64,000 nucleotides of DNA, taken from Corynebacterium sp. p3-SID1145. Its GTDB lineage: Bacteria; Actinomycetota; Actinomycetes; Mycobacteriales; Mycobacteriaceae. A program made the translations under genes and the position numbers. Each line of letters begins with the position of its first letter. Positions within the stretch are counted from its first letter, which is position 1. Shown here piece by piece: positions 54,719 to 64,000 of the stretch. The DNA lies in assembly GCA_025144245.1 (NCBI GenBank), contig JALXXC010000009.1, forward strand, positions 53,468-117,467, read 5' to 3'. The notes under the pieces were generated by a model. It made no database searches. It saw nothing but the letters and a program-made list of their open reading frames with translations, and was not told where the DNA came from.

Positions 54719-55552
54719 ATGACTCCACGACCGCTCGCCCTGTCCCCCTCCCGCGCCAACGACTACCAGCAATGCCCGCTGAAGTACCGGTTCCGCGCGA
54801 TCGACCGCCTCCCCGAACCGAAAACGGAGGCGCAGGTCAAGGGCACGCTTGTCCACGCTGTACTCGAAACGATGCACGGTTGGCCACGCGAGGAGCGCAC
54901 GTTTCCCGCCGCAGTCAAGCAACTCAAACCAGCATGGGCATCGCTTATCGACGACGACCCCTCCCTCGCCGACCCCGTCACCGACGACTACCAGCTGCTT
55001 GTCGACGCCCGCGACCTCCTCCGCGGCTATTTCCTCATGGAAAACCCCTTGGGTTTCGACTCCCACGAGCAGGAGATGTACGTCGACGCAGTCCTGCCTA
55101 ACGGGGTGCCGGTGCGCGGATTCATCGACCGCGTCGATATCGCCCCCACCGGCGAGGTGCGTGTGGTCGACTACAAGACCGGGAAGAAGCCGCTCCCCCG
55201 CTATTCCGCCGAAGCGCAGTTCCAGATGCGGTTTTACGCCCTGGTGTACTGGCGGTTGTTCGGCACCATTCCGCACCAGCTGCGCCTGATGTACCTGAAG
55301 GTGATGGACTCGATGTTCCTCAGCCCCTCTCGGGAGGAGCTCGAGTATTTCGAGCGTGACCTCGGCGACCTGTGGGCCAAAATCGAGGCCGACGGGCGCA
55401 GCGGCAATTTCCGGCCCAAGACTTCGAAGCTGTGCAACTGGTGCAGCTTCCAGGAGCTCTGCCCCGCTTTCGACGGCACCCCGCCGCCCTATCCGGGGTG
55501 GCCGGGCTCCACAGCGGACAGCGCTGGCCCCTCCGACGAGCCGCGGGACTAG
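54719..55552 (+). CDS. RecB-family PD-(D/E)XK nuclease with iron-sulfur cysteines
   Basis: The protein has 277 residues. The nuclease fold has SPSRANDYQQCPLKYRFR at the N-terminus, GTLVHAVLE, RGFIDRVDI and VVDYKTGKKP (the D-x-K motif). A likely 4Fe-4S site is formed by Cys in QQCPLK and the C-terminal LCNWCSFQELCP, as in AddB/Cas4-type proteins. It is the Rv2119-like gene. Role in DNA repair is inferred. Its stop overlaps the convergent fhs stop by 4 bp. Confidence 0.88.
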   Translation: MTPRPLALSPSRANDYQQCPLKYRFRAIDRLPEPKTEAQVKGTLVHAVLETMHGWPREERTFPAAVKQLKPAWASLIDDDPSLADPVTDDYQLLVDARDLLRGYFLMENPLGFDSHEQEMYVDAVLPNGVPVRGFIDRVDIAPTGEVRVVDYKTGKKPLPRYSAEAQFQMRFYALVYWRLFGTIPHQLRLMYLKVMDSMFLSPSREELEYFERDLGDLWAKIEADGRSGNFRPKTSKLCNWCSFQELCPAFDGTPPPYPGWPGSTADSAGPSDEPRD

Positions 55553-57213
55553 AACAGGCCGCTCATGGTGCCGTCCGCGTCGACATCGATGTTGTTGGCG
55601 GCGGGAACCTTGGGCAGTCCCGGCATCGTCATGACATCGCCCGTCAGCACCACAACGAACCCGGCACCGGTGCGCGGCAACAGGCGCTGCACATGGAGGG
55701 TGTGCCCCTCCGGTGCGCCCAGCGCGGACGGGTCGTCCGAGAAGGAATACTGGGTCTTGGAGATGCACACCGGCAGGGTGTCCCATCCGTTGTCTTTCAG
55801 AGTCTGCAGGTCGCGGAGTGCTGCGGCGGAGTACTGGACGTCGTCGGCGCGGTAGATCTCCCGGGCGATGGTCTCGATGGACGCTTCAGTGCCCTCCGCC
55901 GGATCGTAGAGAGGCTTCGACGTCCCCGAGCCGAGGGTGCCCAAAAGCTTCTCCGCTAGCGCGACGGCACCGTCGCCGCCCTTGGCCCACACCTCTGCCT
56001 CCTCGAGCGCCACACCGAAGTCGTCGGCCCAGCCGCGCATGAACTCGCGCTCCGCGTCGGTGTCGGAGGTGAACAAGTTCAAGGCGACGACAGGCTCGAT
56101 GCCGAACTTGCGGACATTTTCCACGTGGCGCTCCAGATTAGCGGCGCCGCCACGGAGCGCATCGAGGTTTTCGTCAGTCAGCTCCTGCTTAGCCGCACCC
56201 CCGTTGTACTTCAAGGAGCGGATCGTGGCGACGATGACCGCTCCCGCGATGTCGAGGTCACCGTAACGGGCCTTGATGTCGAAGAATTTCTCGGCGCCCA
56301 GATCGGAGCCGAAGCCCGCCTCCGTGAGCACGATGTCGGCGGACTGCTGGGCCGTCCGCGTGGCGATCAAAGTGTTGCAACCGTGCGCGATATTGGCGAA
56401 GGGGCCACCGTGAATGAACGCGGGTGTGCCGCCGAGTGTCTGGACCAAGTTCGGGTTGACGGCGTCTTTCAAAAGCGCCGCCATGGCGCCCTCCGCATGC
56501 AGGTCGCCCGCGGTGACCGGCTCCTTGTCGAATGTGAAGCCCACCGTGATCGCCGCCAGGCGCCGCTTCAGGTCCTCGATGTCGGTGGCTAGGCCGAGAA
56601 TCGCCATGATCTCGCTCGCCGCGGTGATGGTGAAGCCGGTCTCGGCGGGCAATCCACTGCCCGGCCCACCCAGGCCCGTCACCACATTGCGCAAGCTGCG
56701 GTCGTTGACGTCGAGGCAGCGCTGCCAGGTGATGCGGCGGGCGTCGATACGCAATGCGTTGCCGTGCTGGATGTGGTTGTCGATCATCGCGGCGAGCGTG
56801 TTGTTCGCGCTCGTGATCGCGTGGAAATCGCCAGTGAAGTGCAGATTGATGTTCTCCATCGGGACAACCTGCGCGTACCCGCCGCCCGCGGCACCACCCT
56901 TGATGCCCATCACCGGGCCGAGCGACGGTTCCCGCAACGCGACAGCGGCCTTATGGCCGAGTTGTGCCAGGGCATCAGTGAGCCCGATGAGCACCGTCGA
57001 CTTGCCCTCCCCCGCCGGCGTGGGAGAAACACCCGTGACGAGCACGAGCTTGCCGTCGGCGGGGGCGTCGAGGCGTGTCACGTCCACCTTGGCCATCGAC
57101 CGGCCGTACGGGATCAGCGCGTCGTCGGGAACCCCCGCCTTGGCCGCAATGTCCGCGACCGGCTCGAGGGTGTGCGCCTGGGCGATTTCAACATCAGTTT
57201 TCGGGTGTGCCAT
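55549..57213 (-). CDS. fhs: Formate-tetrahydrofolate ligase
   Basis: The protein has 554 residues, the usual Fhs length. Motifs TPAGEGKST (nucleotide binding), EPSLGPVMGIKGGAAGGGYA and NLHFTGDFHAI are diagnostic. It makes 10-formyl-tetrahydrofolate from formate with ATP. ATG 57213 has GGGAGGT upstream. It lies 25 bp after the Dcu carrier gene and is the last gene of the minus-strand run. Confidence 0.95.
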   Translation of the reverse strand: MAHPKTDVEIAQAHTLEPVADIAAKAGVPDDALIPYGRSMAKVDVTRLDAPADGKLVLVTGVSPTPAGEGKSTVLIGLTDALAQLGHKAAVALREPSLGPVMGIKGGAAGGGYAQVVPMENINLHFTGDFHAITSANNTLAAMIDNHIQHGNALRIDARRITWQRCLDVNDRSLRNVVTGLGGPGSGLPAETGFTITAASEIMAILGLATDIEDLKRRLAAITVGFTFDKEPVTAGDLHAEGAMAALLKDAVNPNLVQTLGGTPAFIHGGPFANIAHGCNTLIATRTAQQSADIVLTEAGFGSDLGAEKFFDIKARYGDLDIAGAVIVATIRSLKYNGGAAKQELTDENLDALRGGAANLERHVENVRKFGIEPVVALNLFTSDTDAEREFMRGWADDFGVALEEAEVWAKGGDGAVALAEKLLGTLGSGTSKPLYDPAEGTEASIETIAREIYRADDVQYSAAALRDLQTLKDNGWDTLPVCISKTQYSFSDDPSALGAPEGHTLHVQRLLPRTGAGFVVVLTGDVMTMPGLPKVPAANNIDVDADGTMSGLF

Positions 57214-57238
57214 ACCTCCCAGCCTAGGCGAAGCTCGG

Positions 57239-58549
57239 CTAGAGAATGACCGCTCCGAACGCGTAGCCGAGCACCACCGAAATCGTGATGCACAACACGC
57301 CGGGGACGATGAACGGGTGATCGAAAACAAACTTGCCGATGCGGGTCGAACCAGTGTCGTCCATCTCCACCGCGGCGAGCAGCGTCGGGTACGTCGGAAG
57401 CACGAACAGCGCCGACACAGCAGGGAACGCGGCGACGGCGGTCAGCGGGCTGACACCGATCGCGAGCGCTGCCGGCATGAGCGCCTTCGCCGTTGCGGCC
57501 TGCGAGTACAGCAGCGACGCCGCGAAGAACAGCACAACAGCGAGCAGCCACGGCTGCGACTGCAGGATGGAGCCGGAGATCTCCTGGATGTCCTCGATGT
57601 AGTGGTTGATGAAGGTGGTACCCAACCACGCGACGCCGAGCACGCACACGCACGCGGACATGCCGGAGCGGAACACCTGGGTGCCGAGGATCTCGGCGGA
57701 CGGAATCTTGGTCACGATCACGATGACCGTGGCGGCGGCGAGCATGATCGCCATGATCGCCTCATTGCGCGGGATCGTCGGATCGGCAATGAGACCGACC
57801 TGCTCGGAAATCAGCGTCGCGTACAGCATGACCACGACGATCGCGATCAAGAAGATGCTCACCGACGTCTTCGCAGCCCGTGTCGGCTCATATCCGCTTT
57901 CCGACGCCGGCGGCCGCACCAAACCGTCCGCGACCCGCTTCTGGTAGTACGGGTCGTCTTCGAGGTCCTTGCCCATCCGGTTCGCGACCCACGCCGTCGG
58001 GAAGATGGCGAGGAACGTCGCCGGAATCATGACGCCGAGCAGCTGGAGATAGCCGACGCCGACCGGCTCCAGAATGCTGGCGAGGAAGACCACGGCCGCC
58101 GAGATCGGCGAAGCCACGATAGCCATCTGGGAGGCGATAACCGCGACCGACAGCGGCCGCGACGGCCGGACCTTGCCTTCCTTGGCGACTTCGACGATCA
58201 CGGGCAGCGTGGAGAAAGCGGTGTGACCAGTTCCGGCGAGCACAGTCATCAGCCAAGTGACGATCGGCGCGTAGAGCGTGATCCGCTTCGGGTCGCGGCG
58301 GAGAAACTTCTCGGCCAGGTAAACGAGATAATCCATTCCCCCGGCGAGCTGCATCGCCGAAATTGCGGCGATGACGCACATGATGATACCGATGACGTCG
58401 AACGGAATATCGTCGGCCGTCACCGTCATTCCGGTGGCACCGAGAAGGAGGACACCGAGACCGCCGGCGAAACCGATGGCGATCGAACCGTAGCGCGCGC
58501 CCAAGACGATCGCGCCGAACAAAATAACGAGCTGGATAGCGAGCAACAT
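57239..58549 (-). CDS. DcuA/DcuB-family C4-dicarboxylate transporter
   Basis: The protein has 436 residues with 10-12 hydrophobic segments. It starts MLLAIQLVILFGAIVLGARY and contains the family segments LAGTGHTAFSTLPVIVEVA, VASPISAAVVFLAS and LLYSQAATAKALMP. The Dcu carrier exchanges fumarate, succinate and aspartate under low oxygen. It lies between aspA and fhs, but a terminator separates it from aspA. Confidence 0.92.
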   Translation of the reverse strand: MLLAIQLVILFGAIVLGARYGSIAIGFAGGLGVLLLGATGMTVTADDIPFDVIGIIMCVIAAISAMQLAGGMDYLVYLAEKFLRRDPKRITLYAPIVTWLMTVLAGTGHTAFSTLPVIVEVAKEGKVRPSRPLSVAVIASQMAIVASPISAAVVFLASILEPVGVGYLQLLGVMIPATFLAIFPTAWVANRMGKDLEDDPYYQKRVADGLVRPPASESGYEPTRAAKTSVSIFLIAIVVVMLYATLISEQVGLIADPTIPRNEAIMAIMLAAATVIVIVTKIPSAEILGTQVFRSGMSACVCVLGVAWLGTTFINHYIEDIQEISGSILQSQPWLLAVVLFFAASLLYSQAATAKALMPAALAIGVSPLTAVAAFPAVSALFVLPTYPTLLAAVEMDDTGSTRIGKFVFDHPFIVPGVLCITISVVLGYAFGAVIL

Positions 58550-58617
58550 GGTGTGTGCCTTTCAGTCACGTCTCGGTCTCCCGCCAGGGTGGCGCGGCCG
58601 AGTCTGTGTTCCAGTAT

Positions 58618-58657
58618 GAAACGGAAAATCCGCCCCACCAAGCAGGCGGGGCGGATT
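58618..58657 (-). terminator. Terminator between aspA and the Dcu carrier gene
   Basis: The stem AATCCGCCCC (58627-58636) with GGGGCGGATT (58648-58657) is 10 bp and perfect. On the minus strand it is followed by TTCCGTTT. It lies 79 bp after the aspA stop and 78 bp before the carrier start, so it can separate or attenuate the two genes. Confidence 0.75.
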
Positions 58658-58735
58658 ATGCCCGATTGTGTCCGGTTTAACAGTCCTCGGTTATCAGCAT
58701 GAGTGGGTTACTCACTAATGCGGAGTAATGCCGGA

Positions 58736-60154
58736 CTAATCCAGGTACAGTTTGCCGCGGTACTCCGGGTGCATCAGGTTTTCCTTGCTGAGGACTTGGT
58801 TGAGGGTTTCTTCGTCGAGAAGCTCCTTTTCGAGGACGAGCTCTCGCACGCTGCGCCCCGTCGCCGCCGCCTCCTTGCCGATCAAGTCGCCGTTGTGGTG
58901 GCCAATGAACGGGTTGAGGTAGGTAATGATGCCGATGGAATTGTCCACGTAGCCCTGGCAGACCTCGTCGTTGGCGGTGATGCCCTCAACGCACTTCTCG
59001 CGCAGGGTGCGTGCGGCGTTGCGCATTAAGTCGATCGACTCGAACAGGCACTGGGCGATCACTGGCTCCATGACGTTGAGCTGCAGCTGGCCAGCCTCGG
59101 CTGCCATGCCAACCGTCGCGTCGTTGCCGTAGACCTTGAAGCACACCTGGTTGACCACCTCGGGGATCACCGGGTTGACCTTCGCCGGCATGATCGACGA
59201 ACCGGCCTGGCGCTCCGGAAGGTTGATCTCGTTCAGGCCCGCGCGCGGACCCGAGGACAGCAGGCGCAAGTCATTGCAGATCTTCGACAGCTTCAGTGCC
59301 GCGCGCTTCACAGCGGAGTGTGCCATGACGTAGCCGCCGGTGTCGGACGTCGCCTCGATGAGGTCCGGGGAGGTCGAAATCGGCAGGCCGGTGACCTCGC
59401 GCAGCGCCGCCACGACTTGGTCGCGGTAGCCGCCCGGGGTGTTCACGCCGGTGCCGATCGCCGTTGCGCCAAGGTTGACCTCGAGCAAAGCCTCAGCGGC
59501 GCTCTCCAGAGTGCGCTGCTCCTCGGCCAGGTTGGAGCCGAACGCGGTGAACTCTCCGCCGAGAGTCATCGGAACGGCGTCCTGGAGCTGGGTGCGGCCC
59601 ATCTTCAGGATGTCGACGAATTCGTCGCCTTTCGCGCGGAACGCCTTCTGCAGCTCGTCGAACTCCTCCAGCAAACCCTGGAATGCGTGGTAGAGGCCGA
59701 GGCGGAAGCCGGTCGGGTACGCGTCGTTGGTCGACTGGGACATGTTGACATCGTCGTTCGGGTTGATGACGTCGTAGCGGCCCTTTTCCAGGCCGATCTG
59801 CTCGAGCGCGAGGTTGGCGACGACCTCGTTGGTGTTCATGTTGACCGACGTGCCCGCACCGCCTTGGAAGGCGTCGGACGGGAACTGGTCGAGGCACGCT
59901 CCCTCGTCGATGATCTTGTCGCAGGCCGCGATGATCGCGTCGGCCTTGTCCTTGGGCAGTGTGTGGAGGCGGCGGTTCGCCATCGCAGCTGCCTTCTTCA
60001 CCATCACCATTCCGCGCACGAAATCGGGGAAATCCTGGATTTTCGTGGGGGAAATCTGGAAGTTGTCGATGGCGCGCATCGTGTGCACGCCGTAGTACTT
60101 GTCGTTGGGGACCTCGACTGTGCCGAGCAGGTCTTCTTCTGTTCTATAACCCAT
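58736..60154 (-). CDS. aspA: Aspartate ammonia-lyase
   Basis: The protein has 472 residues of the fumarase/aspartase family. The signature [11 protein letters not shown] is present, along with [19 protein letters not shown] and [15 protein letters not shown]. AspA converts aspartate to fumarate and ammonia, feeding the Dcu-type carrier downstream. It is 21 bp after hisG on the same strand. Confidence 0.95.
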   Translation of the reverse strand: MGYRTEEDLLGTVEVPNDKYYGVHTMRAIDNFQISPTKIQDFPDFVRGMVMVKKAAAMANRRLHTLPKDKADAIIAACDKIIDEGACLDQFPSDAFQGGAGTSVNMNTNEVVANLALEQIGLEKGRYDVINPNDDVNMSQSTNDAYPTGFRLGLYHAFQGLLEEFDELQKAFRAKGDEFVDILKMGRTQLQDAVPMTLGGEFTAFGSNLAEEQRTLESAAEALLEVNLGATAIGTGVNTPGGYRDQVVAALREVTGLPISTSPDLIEATSDTGGYVMAHSAVKRAALKLSKICNDLRLLSSGPRAGLNEINLPERQAGSSIMPAKVNPVIPEVVNQVCFKVYGNDATVGMAAEAGQLQLNVMEPVIAQCLFESIDLMRNAARTLREKCVEGITANDEVCQGYVDNSIGIITYLNPFIGHHNGDLIGKEAAATGRSVRELVLEKELLDEETLNQVLSKENLMHPEYRGKLYLD

Positions 60155-60175
60155 AGGTTCCAGTGTAGAGAAGAA

Positions 60176-61021
60176 TTAGATTCGCGCGATCTGCAACTCC
60201 GTGGCGAGGATCGCTTCTGCCCCCGCGGCGGCGAGGCGATCCATGAGCTGGTTGGCGTCCTTGCGCGGAACCATCGCGCGTACTGCGACCCAGTTCTCAC
60301 GTTGCAGCGGCGAGACAGTCGGCCCAGTCAGGCCCGGGGTGATGGAGACAGTCGCGTCGAGGTTGTCGCGGGAGACGTTGTAGTCGAGCATCACGAAATT
60401 GTGCGCGGTGAGGATCCCCCGGATGCGGGTGAGCAGCACCTCGTCGTCAGGTGTGAGCTTACGGCCTTTCCGCTTGACGACGACAGCCTCACTCTCCACA
60501 ATCGCCTCCCCGAAAGGCTTCAGCCCCTGCTGATGCAGCGTGGCTCCCGTGGAGACCACATCGGCGATCGCGTCTGCCACACCGAGCTTGATGGAGATCT
60601 CCACTGCCCCGTCCAAGCGGATCACCTCGGTGTTGATGCCGCGGGCGGAGAGGAAGTCGGAGGCGAGGTGGGGGTAACTCGTCGCTAAGCGCTTGCCCTC
60701 CAAGTCCTCGACCGTCCACTCCTCGTCTGCGGGCGCCGCGAAGCGGAAGGTCGAGCCACCGAAGCCGAGCTCGAGTACCTCCTCGACGTCCGCGCGGGAG
60801 TCGAGTGCGAGGTCCCGGCCCGTGATGCCCAAATCCAGGTGTCCCGCCGCCACATAGATGGCGATGTCTTTCGGGCGGAGGAAGAAGAACTCGACATCGT
60901 TGGCCTCGTCGACGATGTTGAGGGCTTTGCTGTAGCCCCGTCCCTTGTAGCCGGCCTCTTTGAGAATTCCGGTGGCCGCTTCCGACAACGAGCCCTTGTT
61001 GGGCACAGCGATCTTGATCAT
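60176..61021 (-). CDS. hisG: ATP phosphoribosyltransferase HisG (long form)
   Basis: The protein has 281 residues, the long form with a C-terminal histidine-binding regulatory domain. Motifs KIAVPNKGSLSEAA, LDLGITGRDLALDSR and the PRPP-binding segment DAIADVVSTGATLHQQGL are present. It makes the first step of histidine synthesis and is feedback inhibited. It follows hisE by 17 bp, as in other corynebacteria. Confidence 0.95.
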   Translation of the reverse strand: MIKIAVPNKGSLSEAATGILKEAGYKGRGYSKALNIVDEANDVEFFFLRPKDIAIYVAAGHLDLGITGRDLALDSRADVEEVLELGFGGSTFRFAAPADEEWTVEDLEGKRLATSYPHLASDFLSARGINTEVIRLDGAVEISIKLGVADAIADVVSTGATLHQQGLKPFGEAIVESEAVVVKRKGRKLTPDDEVLLTRIRGILTAHNFVMLDYNVSRDNLDATVSITPGLTGPTVSPLQRENWVAVRAMVPRKDANQLMDRLAAAGAEAILATELQIARI

Positions 61022-61038
61022 GGTGGCTGGTTACTCCT

Positions 61039-61302
61039 CTAGAGGTACTTGTAGATGTCGTCGGGGGTGAGACCGCGCTGAAGCATCATCACCTGCGTCC
61101 AGTACATGAGCTGGCTCATTTCCTCCGCCAGCTCCGCGTCGGACTGGTACTCCGCGGCGATCCAGACCTCGCCGGCTTCCTCGATGATCTTCTTGCCGAT
61201 GAAATGCGCCCCCTTGTCCAGCGCCTCCACCGTTCCTGAGCCCTCCGGTCGCTCAGTGGCCTTTGTGGACAGTTCCGCATAAAGATCATCGAAATTCTTC
61301 AC
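61039..61302 (-). CDS. hisE: Phosphoribosyl-ATP pyrophosphatase HisE
   Basis: The protein has 87 residues, the C. glutamicum HisE length. The MazG-like helical motif [17 protein letters not shown] gives the Mg2+-binding EEAxE site, with a second helix [13 protein letters not shown] 61302 gives the correct N-terminus ([11 protein letters not shown]). It removes pyrophosphate from PR-ATP, the second step of histidine synthesis. Confidence 0.93.
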   Translation of the reverse strand: MKNFDDLYAELSTKATERPEGSGTVEALDKGAHFIGKKIIEEAGEVWIAAEYQSDAELAEEMSQLMYWTQVMMLQRGLTPDDIYKYL

Positions 61303-61369
61303 GCAGATCACTCTACCCAGAAGCACACCAGCCAAGCGCCGGTTTCCACGAAGAAGCCCCGCCCGACGC

Positions 61370-62068
61370 TCAGCTGCCGCGGGTATCAGCCGCGCCGCGG
61401 AACCATTCAGTCACGCAGGCGGCGGCGTCGGGCTTCCGCCCTGCTTCGGCGAAGAGCGCTGGATCAAAACGGGTCACACCCTCCGGAACCGTCCCGGCAA
61501 GCCCGAGCACCACACAACCCGCGTCAGCTGCCGCGGACATGCCCGCCCAGGAATCTTCGAACACGAGACACTCGGCAGGATCCTCCCCCACGGTGCGCGC
61601 TGCTTTGAGGTACATCTCCGGTGCGGGCTTCGGACGCGCCACCTCGTCCCCTGTGACTGAGCCGACGAAGAACTCCCTGCCCACGGCGTCGATGCAGCGG
61701 TCGGCGAGCTCACGTTCGGTGTTCGTTGTCACCATCATCGGCACACCGGCCGCGTGGAGGGCAGCGAGCACCTCCCGGACACCGGGATTGGGCTCCAACG
61801 AGCCTTCGAACAGCTCAGCCATCCGGCGGTACATCCAGGTGCGGTGGGTGGCGTAGTCGGCGTCGTCAAGCGAAATGCCCGCCCACTCCGCGCACACGCG
61901 CAACGTGTTCGCGAAGCTGCCGCCCACTGTCTCCTCGCGCTTTTCTTCGCTCAGGCGGCGGCCGAGGCGTTCGGACAGTTCGTAGGTGGCCACTCCCCAC
62001 AATGGCTCGGTGTCCACCATCGTGCCGTCCATGTCCCAAAAGACGGCGCGTGGACCTGGCCTAGTCAA
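61370..62068 (-). CDS. HAD-family phosphatase
   Basis: The protein has 232 residues. HAD motif I is [15 protein letters not shown], motif II is MVTTNTERE, and motif III/IV are [13 protein letters not shown] and VFEDSWAG. A cap domain is inserted after motif I. It probably hydrolyses a sugar or nucleotide phosphate. TTG 62068 overlaps the stop of the upstream gene by 8 bp (TTGACTAG); no ATG precedes motif I in this frame. The gene order hisE-HAD is conserved in corynebacteria. Confidence 0.87.
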   Translation of the reverse strand: MTRPGPRAVFWDMDGTMVDTEPLWGVATYELSERLGRRLSEEKREETVGGSFANTLRVCAEWAGISLDDADYATHRTWMYRRMAELFEGSLEPNPGVREVLAALHAAGVPMMVTTNTERELADRCIDAVGREFFVGSVTGDEVARPKPAPEMYLKAARTVGEDPAECLVFEDSWAGMSAAADAGCVVLGLAGTVPEGVTRFDPALFAEAGRKPDAAACVTEWFRGAADTRGS

Positions 62069-62441
62069 GCTCGGGAAGAGAGTTGAGCGCCTCGTCGTCC
62101 GCACCTGTCGCCGCAGCGGCACGGTACGCGAGTTCCTGGAGGTCAGCCTTCTCCTCCGGCTCGAGCACGGCATCGGCGTGCTTCGCGTTGAAGTCGTGCA
62201 GGCTGCCGAAGAACGGCTCCACGACGGACAGCAACTTATCGCCGTCCGGGTCATCCCCGATGAGCTCTAGCGCGTCGAGGTAGCCCTCGACCAGCTTCTT
62301 CAAGTCAGGCAGGACCGCAGGGTCGAAGGGCTCCTCCCACAGCTCTTTGTCGTCCTCTTTGAGGTACGAGCCGGTAGCGAAGGTGGTCAGGTCATCAATG
62401 AACTCGTCGACGTCGGACTGGAACTGATCGCGAATGGTCAT
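62061..62441 (-). CDS. Conserved protein of unknown function, acidic
   Basis: The product has 126 residues from ATG 62441, strongly acidic and helical (VDEFIDDLTTFATGSYLKED, LPDLKKLVEGYLDALELI). I do not recognise a family. It is cotranscribed with the HAD gene downstream and mshC upstream by spacing. ATG 62453 and 62450 are alternative in-frame starts. Confidence 0.65.
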   Translation of the reverse strand: MTIRDQFQSDVDEFIDDLTTFATGSYLKEDDKELWEEPFDPAVLPDLKKLVEGYLDALELIGDDPDGDKLLSVVEPFFGSLHDFNAKHADAVLEPEEKADLQELAYRAAAATGADDEALNSLPELD

Positions 62442-62462
62442 GCCAGCCATCATTCCCCAAGA

Positions 62463-63683
62463 TCAGCGGAGCTGCACGCCAAGCAGCCCATCGAGCGCGC
62501 GGGCGATGATTCCGTCGTGGTCGCCGGCGGCATCGTCGACGGCTTGTAGAGCCGTCACGGTATCGAGGTCGTTCGCGAGGGCGGCGCGGAGCTTATCGAC
62601 GACCCCCACCGCCTCTTCCTCACTAACCTCCCCCGCGAGGGATTCCCGCCAGCGCGCCAACCGCGCTTCCGCCTCGTCGAGAATGCCGTAGGAAAAGTCG
62701 CGGTCATTGCGGTAATGACCGGAGAAAACGGCGAGGCGGATCGCGCCTGCTTCGTGCCCCTGCTCGGTGAGCTTATGCACGAAAACGAGGTTTCCCAGCG
62801 ACTTGGACATCTTCACCCCGTCGAGGGCGATCATGCCTGTGTGCACGTAGTGGCCCGCCATGCGCTCGACATCGTAGGCGGCCTCGGCGTGCGCCGCGGA
62901 AAACTCGTGGTGCGGGAACGCCAGGTCGCTTCCGCCGCCCTGAATGGAAAACGTCTGCCCCAGGCGGTTCGTCGCGATCGCCGAACATTCGATGTGCCAA
63001 CCCGGCCGCCCCGACCCGAACGGCGCATCCCACGCCGGTTCCCCGTCGCGGTGCCCACGCCACAACAGCGCGTCGAGCGGGTCGCGCTTACCTTCCCTGT
63101 CCGGGTCGCCGCCGCGTTCAGCGAAATATTTCTCCATCGTCGCGCGGTCGAGGTTGGACTCGTAGCCGAATTGCTCGGTGGCGGAAATGGGAGCGTAGAT
63201 GTCGCGTGCGCCGGAGGCGTCGACAAGCGGATAGGCGATGCCTTTGTCGAGGAGCACCTGGACCATCTCGACGACCTCGCCGACAGCCTCCATCGCGCCG
63301 ATGTAGTCGCGCGGCGGAATGACCGACAGTATCTCCATGTCGCTGCGGAAAAGGTCGATCTGGCTCGTGCCCAGCTCGCGCCAATCGACGCCGTCTCGTT
63401 CCGCGCGCTCGAACAGCGGGTCGTCCACGTCCGTAATGTTCTGCACGTAGTGGACCTTGTGCCCGTTTGCGAGGAGCTGGCGGTACACGAGGTCGAATGT
63501 CAGGTACGTCGCCGCGTGGCCGAGGTGCGTTGAGTCGTACGGAGTGATTCCGCAGACGTAGAGGCCGACTTCGTCGCCCCGCGTATCGACGTCCCTCACT
63601 ACCCCATCCGCCGTGTCATACAACGCGAGCGGCACCGGCGTGCCAGCGACTTCAGGGACAGAAGGAATAGGCCAAGAATGCAT
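62463..63683 (-). CDS. mshC: L-cysteine:glucosaminyl-inositol ligase MshC
   Basis: The protein has 406 residues, related to cysteinyl-tRNA synthetase but without the tRNA-binding domain. The HIGH-type motif is THLGH, preceded by [11 protein letters not shown] with the zinc Cys, and the KMSKS motif is [16 protein letters not shown] supplies further zinc ligands. It catalyses the third step of mycothiol synthesis. ATG 63683 is used. Confidence 0.95.
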   Translation of the reverse strand: MHSWPIPSVPEVAGTPVPLALYDTADGVVRDVDTRGDEVGLYVCGITPYDSTHLGHAATYLTFDLVYRQLLANGHKVHYVQNITDVDDPLFERAERDGVDWRELGTSQIDLFRSDMEILSVIPPRDYIGAMEAVGEVVEMVQVLLDKGIAYPLVDASGARDIYAPISATEQFGYESNLDRATMEKYFAERGGDPDREGKRDPLDALLWRGHRDGEPAWDAPFGSGRPGWHIECSAIATNRLGQTFSIQGGGSDLAFPHHEFSAAHAEAAYDVERMAGHYVHTGMIALDGVKMSKSLGNLVFVHKLTEQGHEAGAIRLAVFSGHYRNDRDFSYGILDEAEARLARWRESLAGEVSEEEAVGVVDKLRAALANDLDTVTALQAVDDAAGDHDGIIARALDGLLGVQLR

Positions 63684-63854
63684 GCAGCCCACAGTACAAC
63701 GCGGTCCTGCCCGGGGCCCGAACCGTGCCCAACGTCCAGCCTTTTCAATGCACAGCCCCGGATTCCCATCTTTGTGGCGCGCTTGATCGGCGGTCCTGCG
63801 TGGTGTTTCGCGGGACCGCCGTGTCAGCAGTCAAGTAGTTAGTGTGAGCGCTCT
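63684..63854. other. Intergenic region upstream of mshC with a long hairpin
   Basis: A 12-bp stem with one G-U pair (GGCGGTCCTGCG at 63789-63800 with CGCGGGACCGCC at 63809-63820, loop TGGTGTTT) lies here. No T-tract follows on either strand. No coding frame is supported. It may be an RNA leader or a mobile-element end; I cannot decide. Confidence 0.45.
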
Positions 63855-64000
63855 TTGAAAAGTAGTCCATCCGAAAAAGATTGGATGGATGATTCCTTTG
63901 GATCAATAGACACAGATCCGATACCTGAGTGGGCAGGTTCTATGTTCCGAAGAGCTGTTTCATTGCCCCGTAGGGGTGGCGGTTATTCGCCACTGGTGTT
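63855..64000 (+). CDS. Partial unknown ORF running off the window end
   Basis: An open frame follows a TAG at 63840-63842 and continues to the last base. Starting at TTG 63855 or ATG 63885, it reads MDDSFGSIDTDPIPEWAGS and then MFRRAVSLPRRGGGYSPLV. The region is AT-richer than its neighbours and uses codons such as AGG and TTG, so it may be foreign DNA. No family is recognised and no good ribosome binding site is seen. Confidence 0.35.
   Translation, partial: MKSSPSEKDWMDDSFGSIDTDPIPEWAGSMFRRAVSLPRRGGGYSPLV

Noticed and set aside
56414-58702. A 762-residue plus-strand frame over fhs and the Dcu carrier gene
   Set aside because: Antisense shadow of two well-defined genes; the composition (Arg, His, Asp) is typical of shadow frames.
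63900-64000. Possible cobalamin riboswitch because of CGCCACTGG near the window end
   Set aside because: The other conserved B12-riboswitch blocks (GGGAA, GGTGAAAATCC, CCCGCAACTGT) are absent in the upstream sequence.

Overview
The window is a high-GC actinobacterial chromosome segment, best read as Corynebacterium. The indicators are an odhI (GarA-type) gene with the ETTSVFRADL phosphorylation segment, ftsR, secA2, rbpA, ppm1/lnt, mshC, and a complete Pup-ligation locus with no 20S proteasome genes. Gene order follows the C. glutamicum and M. tuberculosis backbone (Rv1698-Rv1713, Rv1821-Rv1830 and Rv2092c-Rv2122c type blocks), with several local breaks. The species cannot be fixed from this sequence alone.

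Layout: 1-8371 (+) is a chromosome-maintenance and translation block: mctB/steB (5' end outside the window), NUDIX hydrolase, xerD, parA-like gene, scpA, scpB, rluB, cmk, der. 8373-11780 is accessory: a methyltransferase, a lipoprotein esterase, a truncated 3-hydroxyacyl-CoA dehydrogenase pseudogene, an antisense gene relic, and tRNA-Pro(GGG) with its terminator. 11783-17022 (+) holds secA2, odhI, ftsR, a bifunctional-nuclease-family gene and a second MerR gene. 17228-26581 is mostly minus strand: a VWA protein, a conserved protein, two CorC/HlyC-like CBS proteins, a DEAD-box helicase, gnd and corA, with a hotdog thioesterase on the plus strand. 26743-34564 contains ndh, a CFA-synthase-like gene, a YceI protein, a zinc-ribbon protein, rbpA, ppm1, lnt and fxsA. 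34586-37053 contains an SDR, an M24 peptidase and a trypsin-like protease.

37050-46304 (-) runs helY, tatC, tatA, pafC, pafB, pafA, pup, dop when read downstream to upstream. ktrA, ktrB, pdxS and the divergent pdxR-like gene (46316-50777) then separate dop from arc (51066-52565). trmI, an M18 aminopeptidase and a RecB-like nuclease follow. The minus-strand run mshC, unknown gene, HAD phosphatase, hisE, hisG, aspA, dcu-type carrier, fhs fills 55549-63683. The last 300 bp is AT-richer and opens a partial unknown ORF.

How the genes work together: pup, dop, pafA and arc form a pupylation system that apparently works without a proteasome, since prcA/prcB are absent here and ARC lacks the C-terminal docking tail. 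scpA, scpB, the parA-like gene and xerD handle chromosome organisation and dimer resolution. odhI controls 2-oxoglutarate flux and ftsR controls division. ppm1 and lnt make mannosyl donors and acylate lipoproteins. aspA and the Dcu carrier form a fumarate/aspartate module.

The most unusual signal is an 11-base word, GCTTATCGACG, present 21 times, on both strands and in three different reading frames inside genes. Second is a PdxR-like MocR regulator that has lost the PLP-binding lysine motif and sits next to an orphan pdxS with no pdxT.
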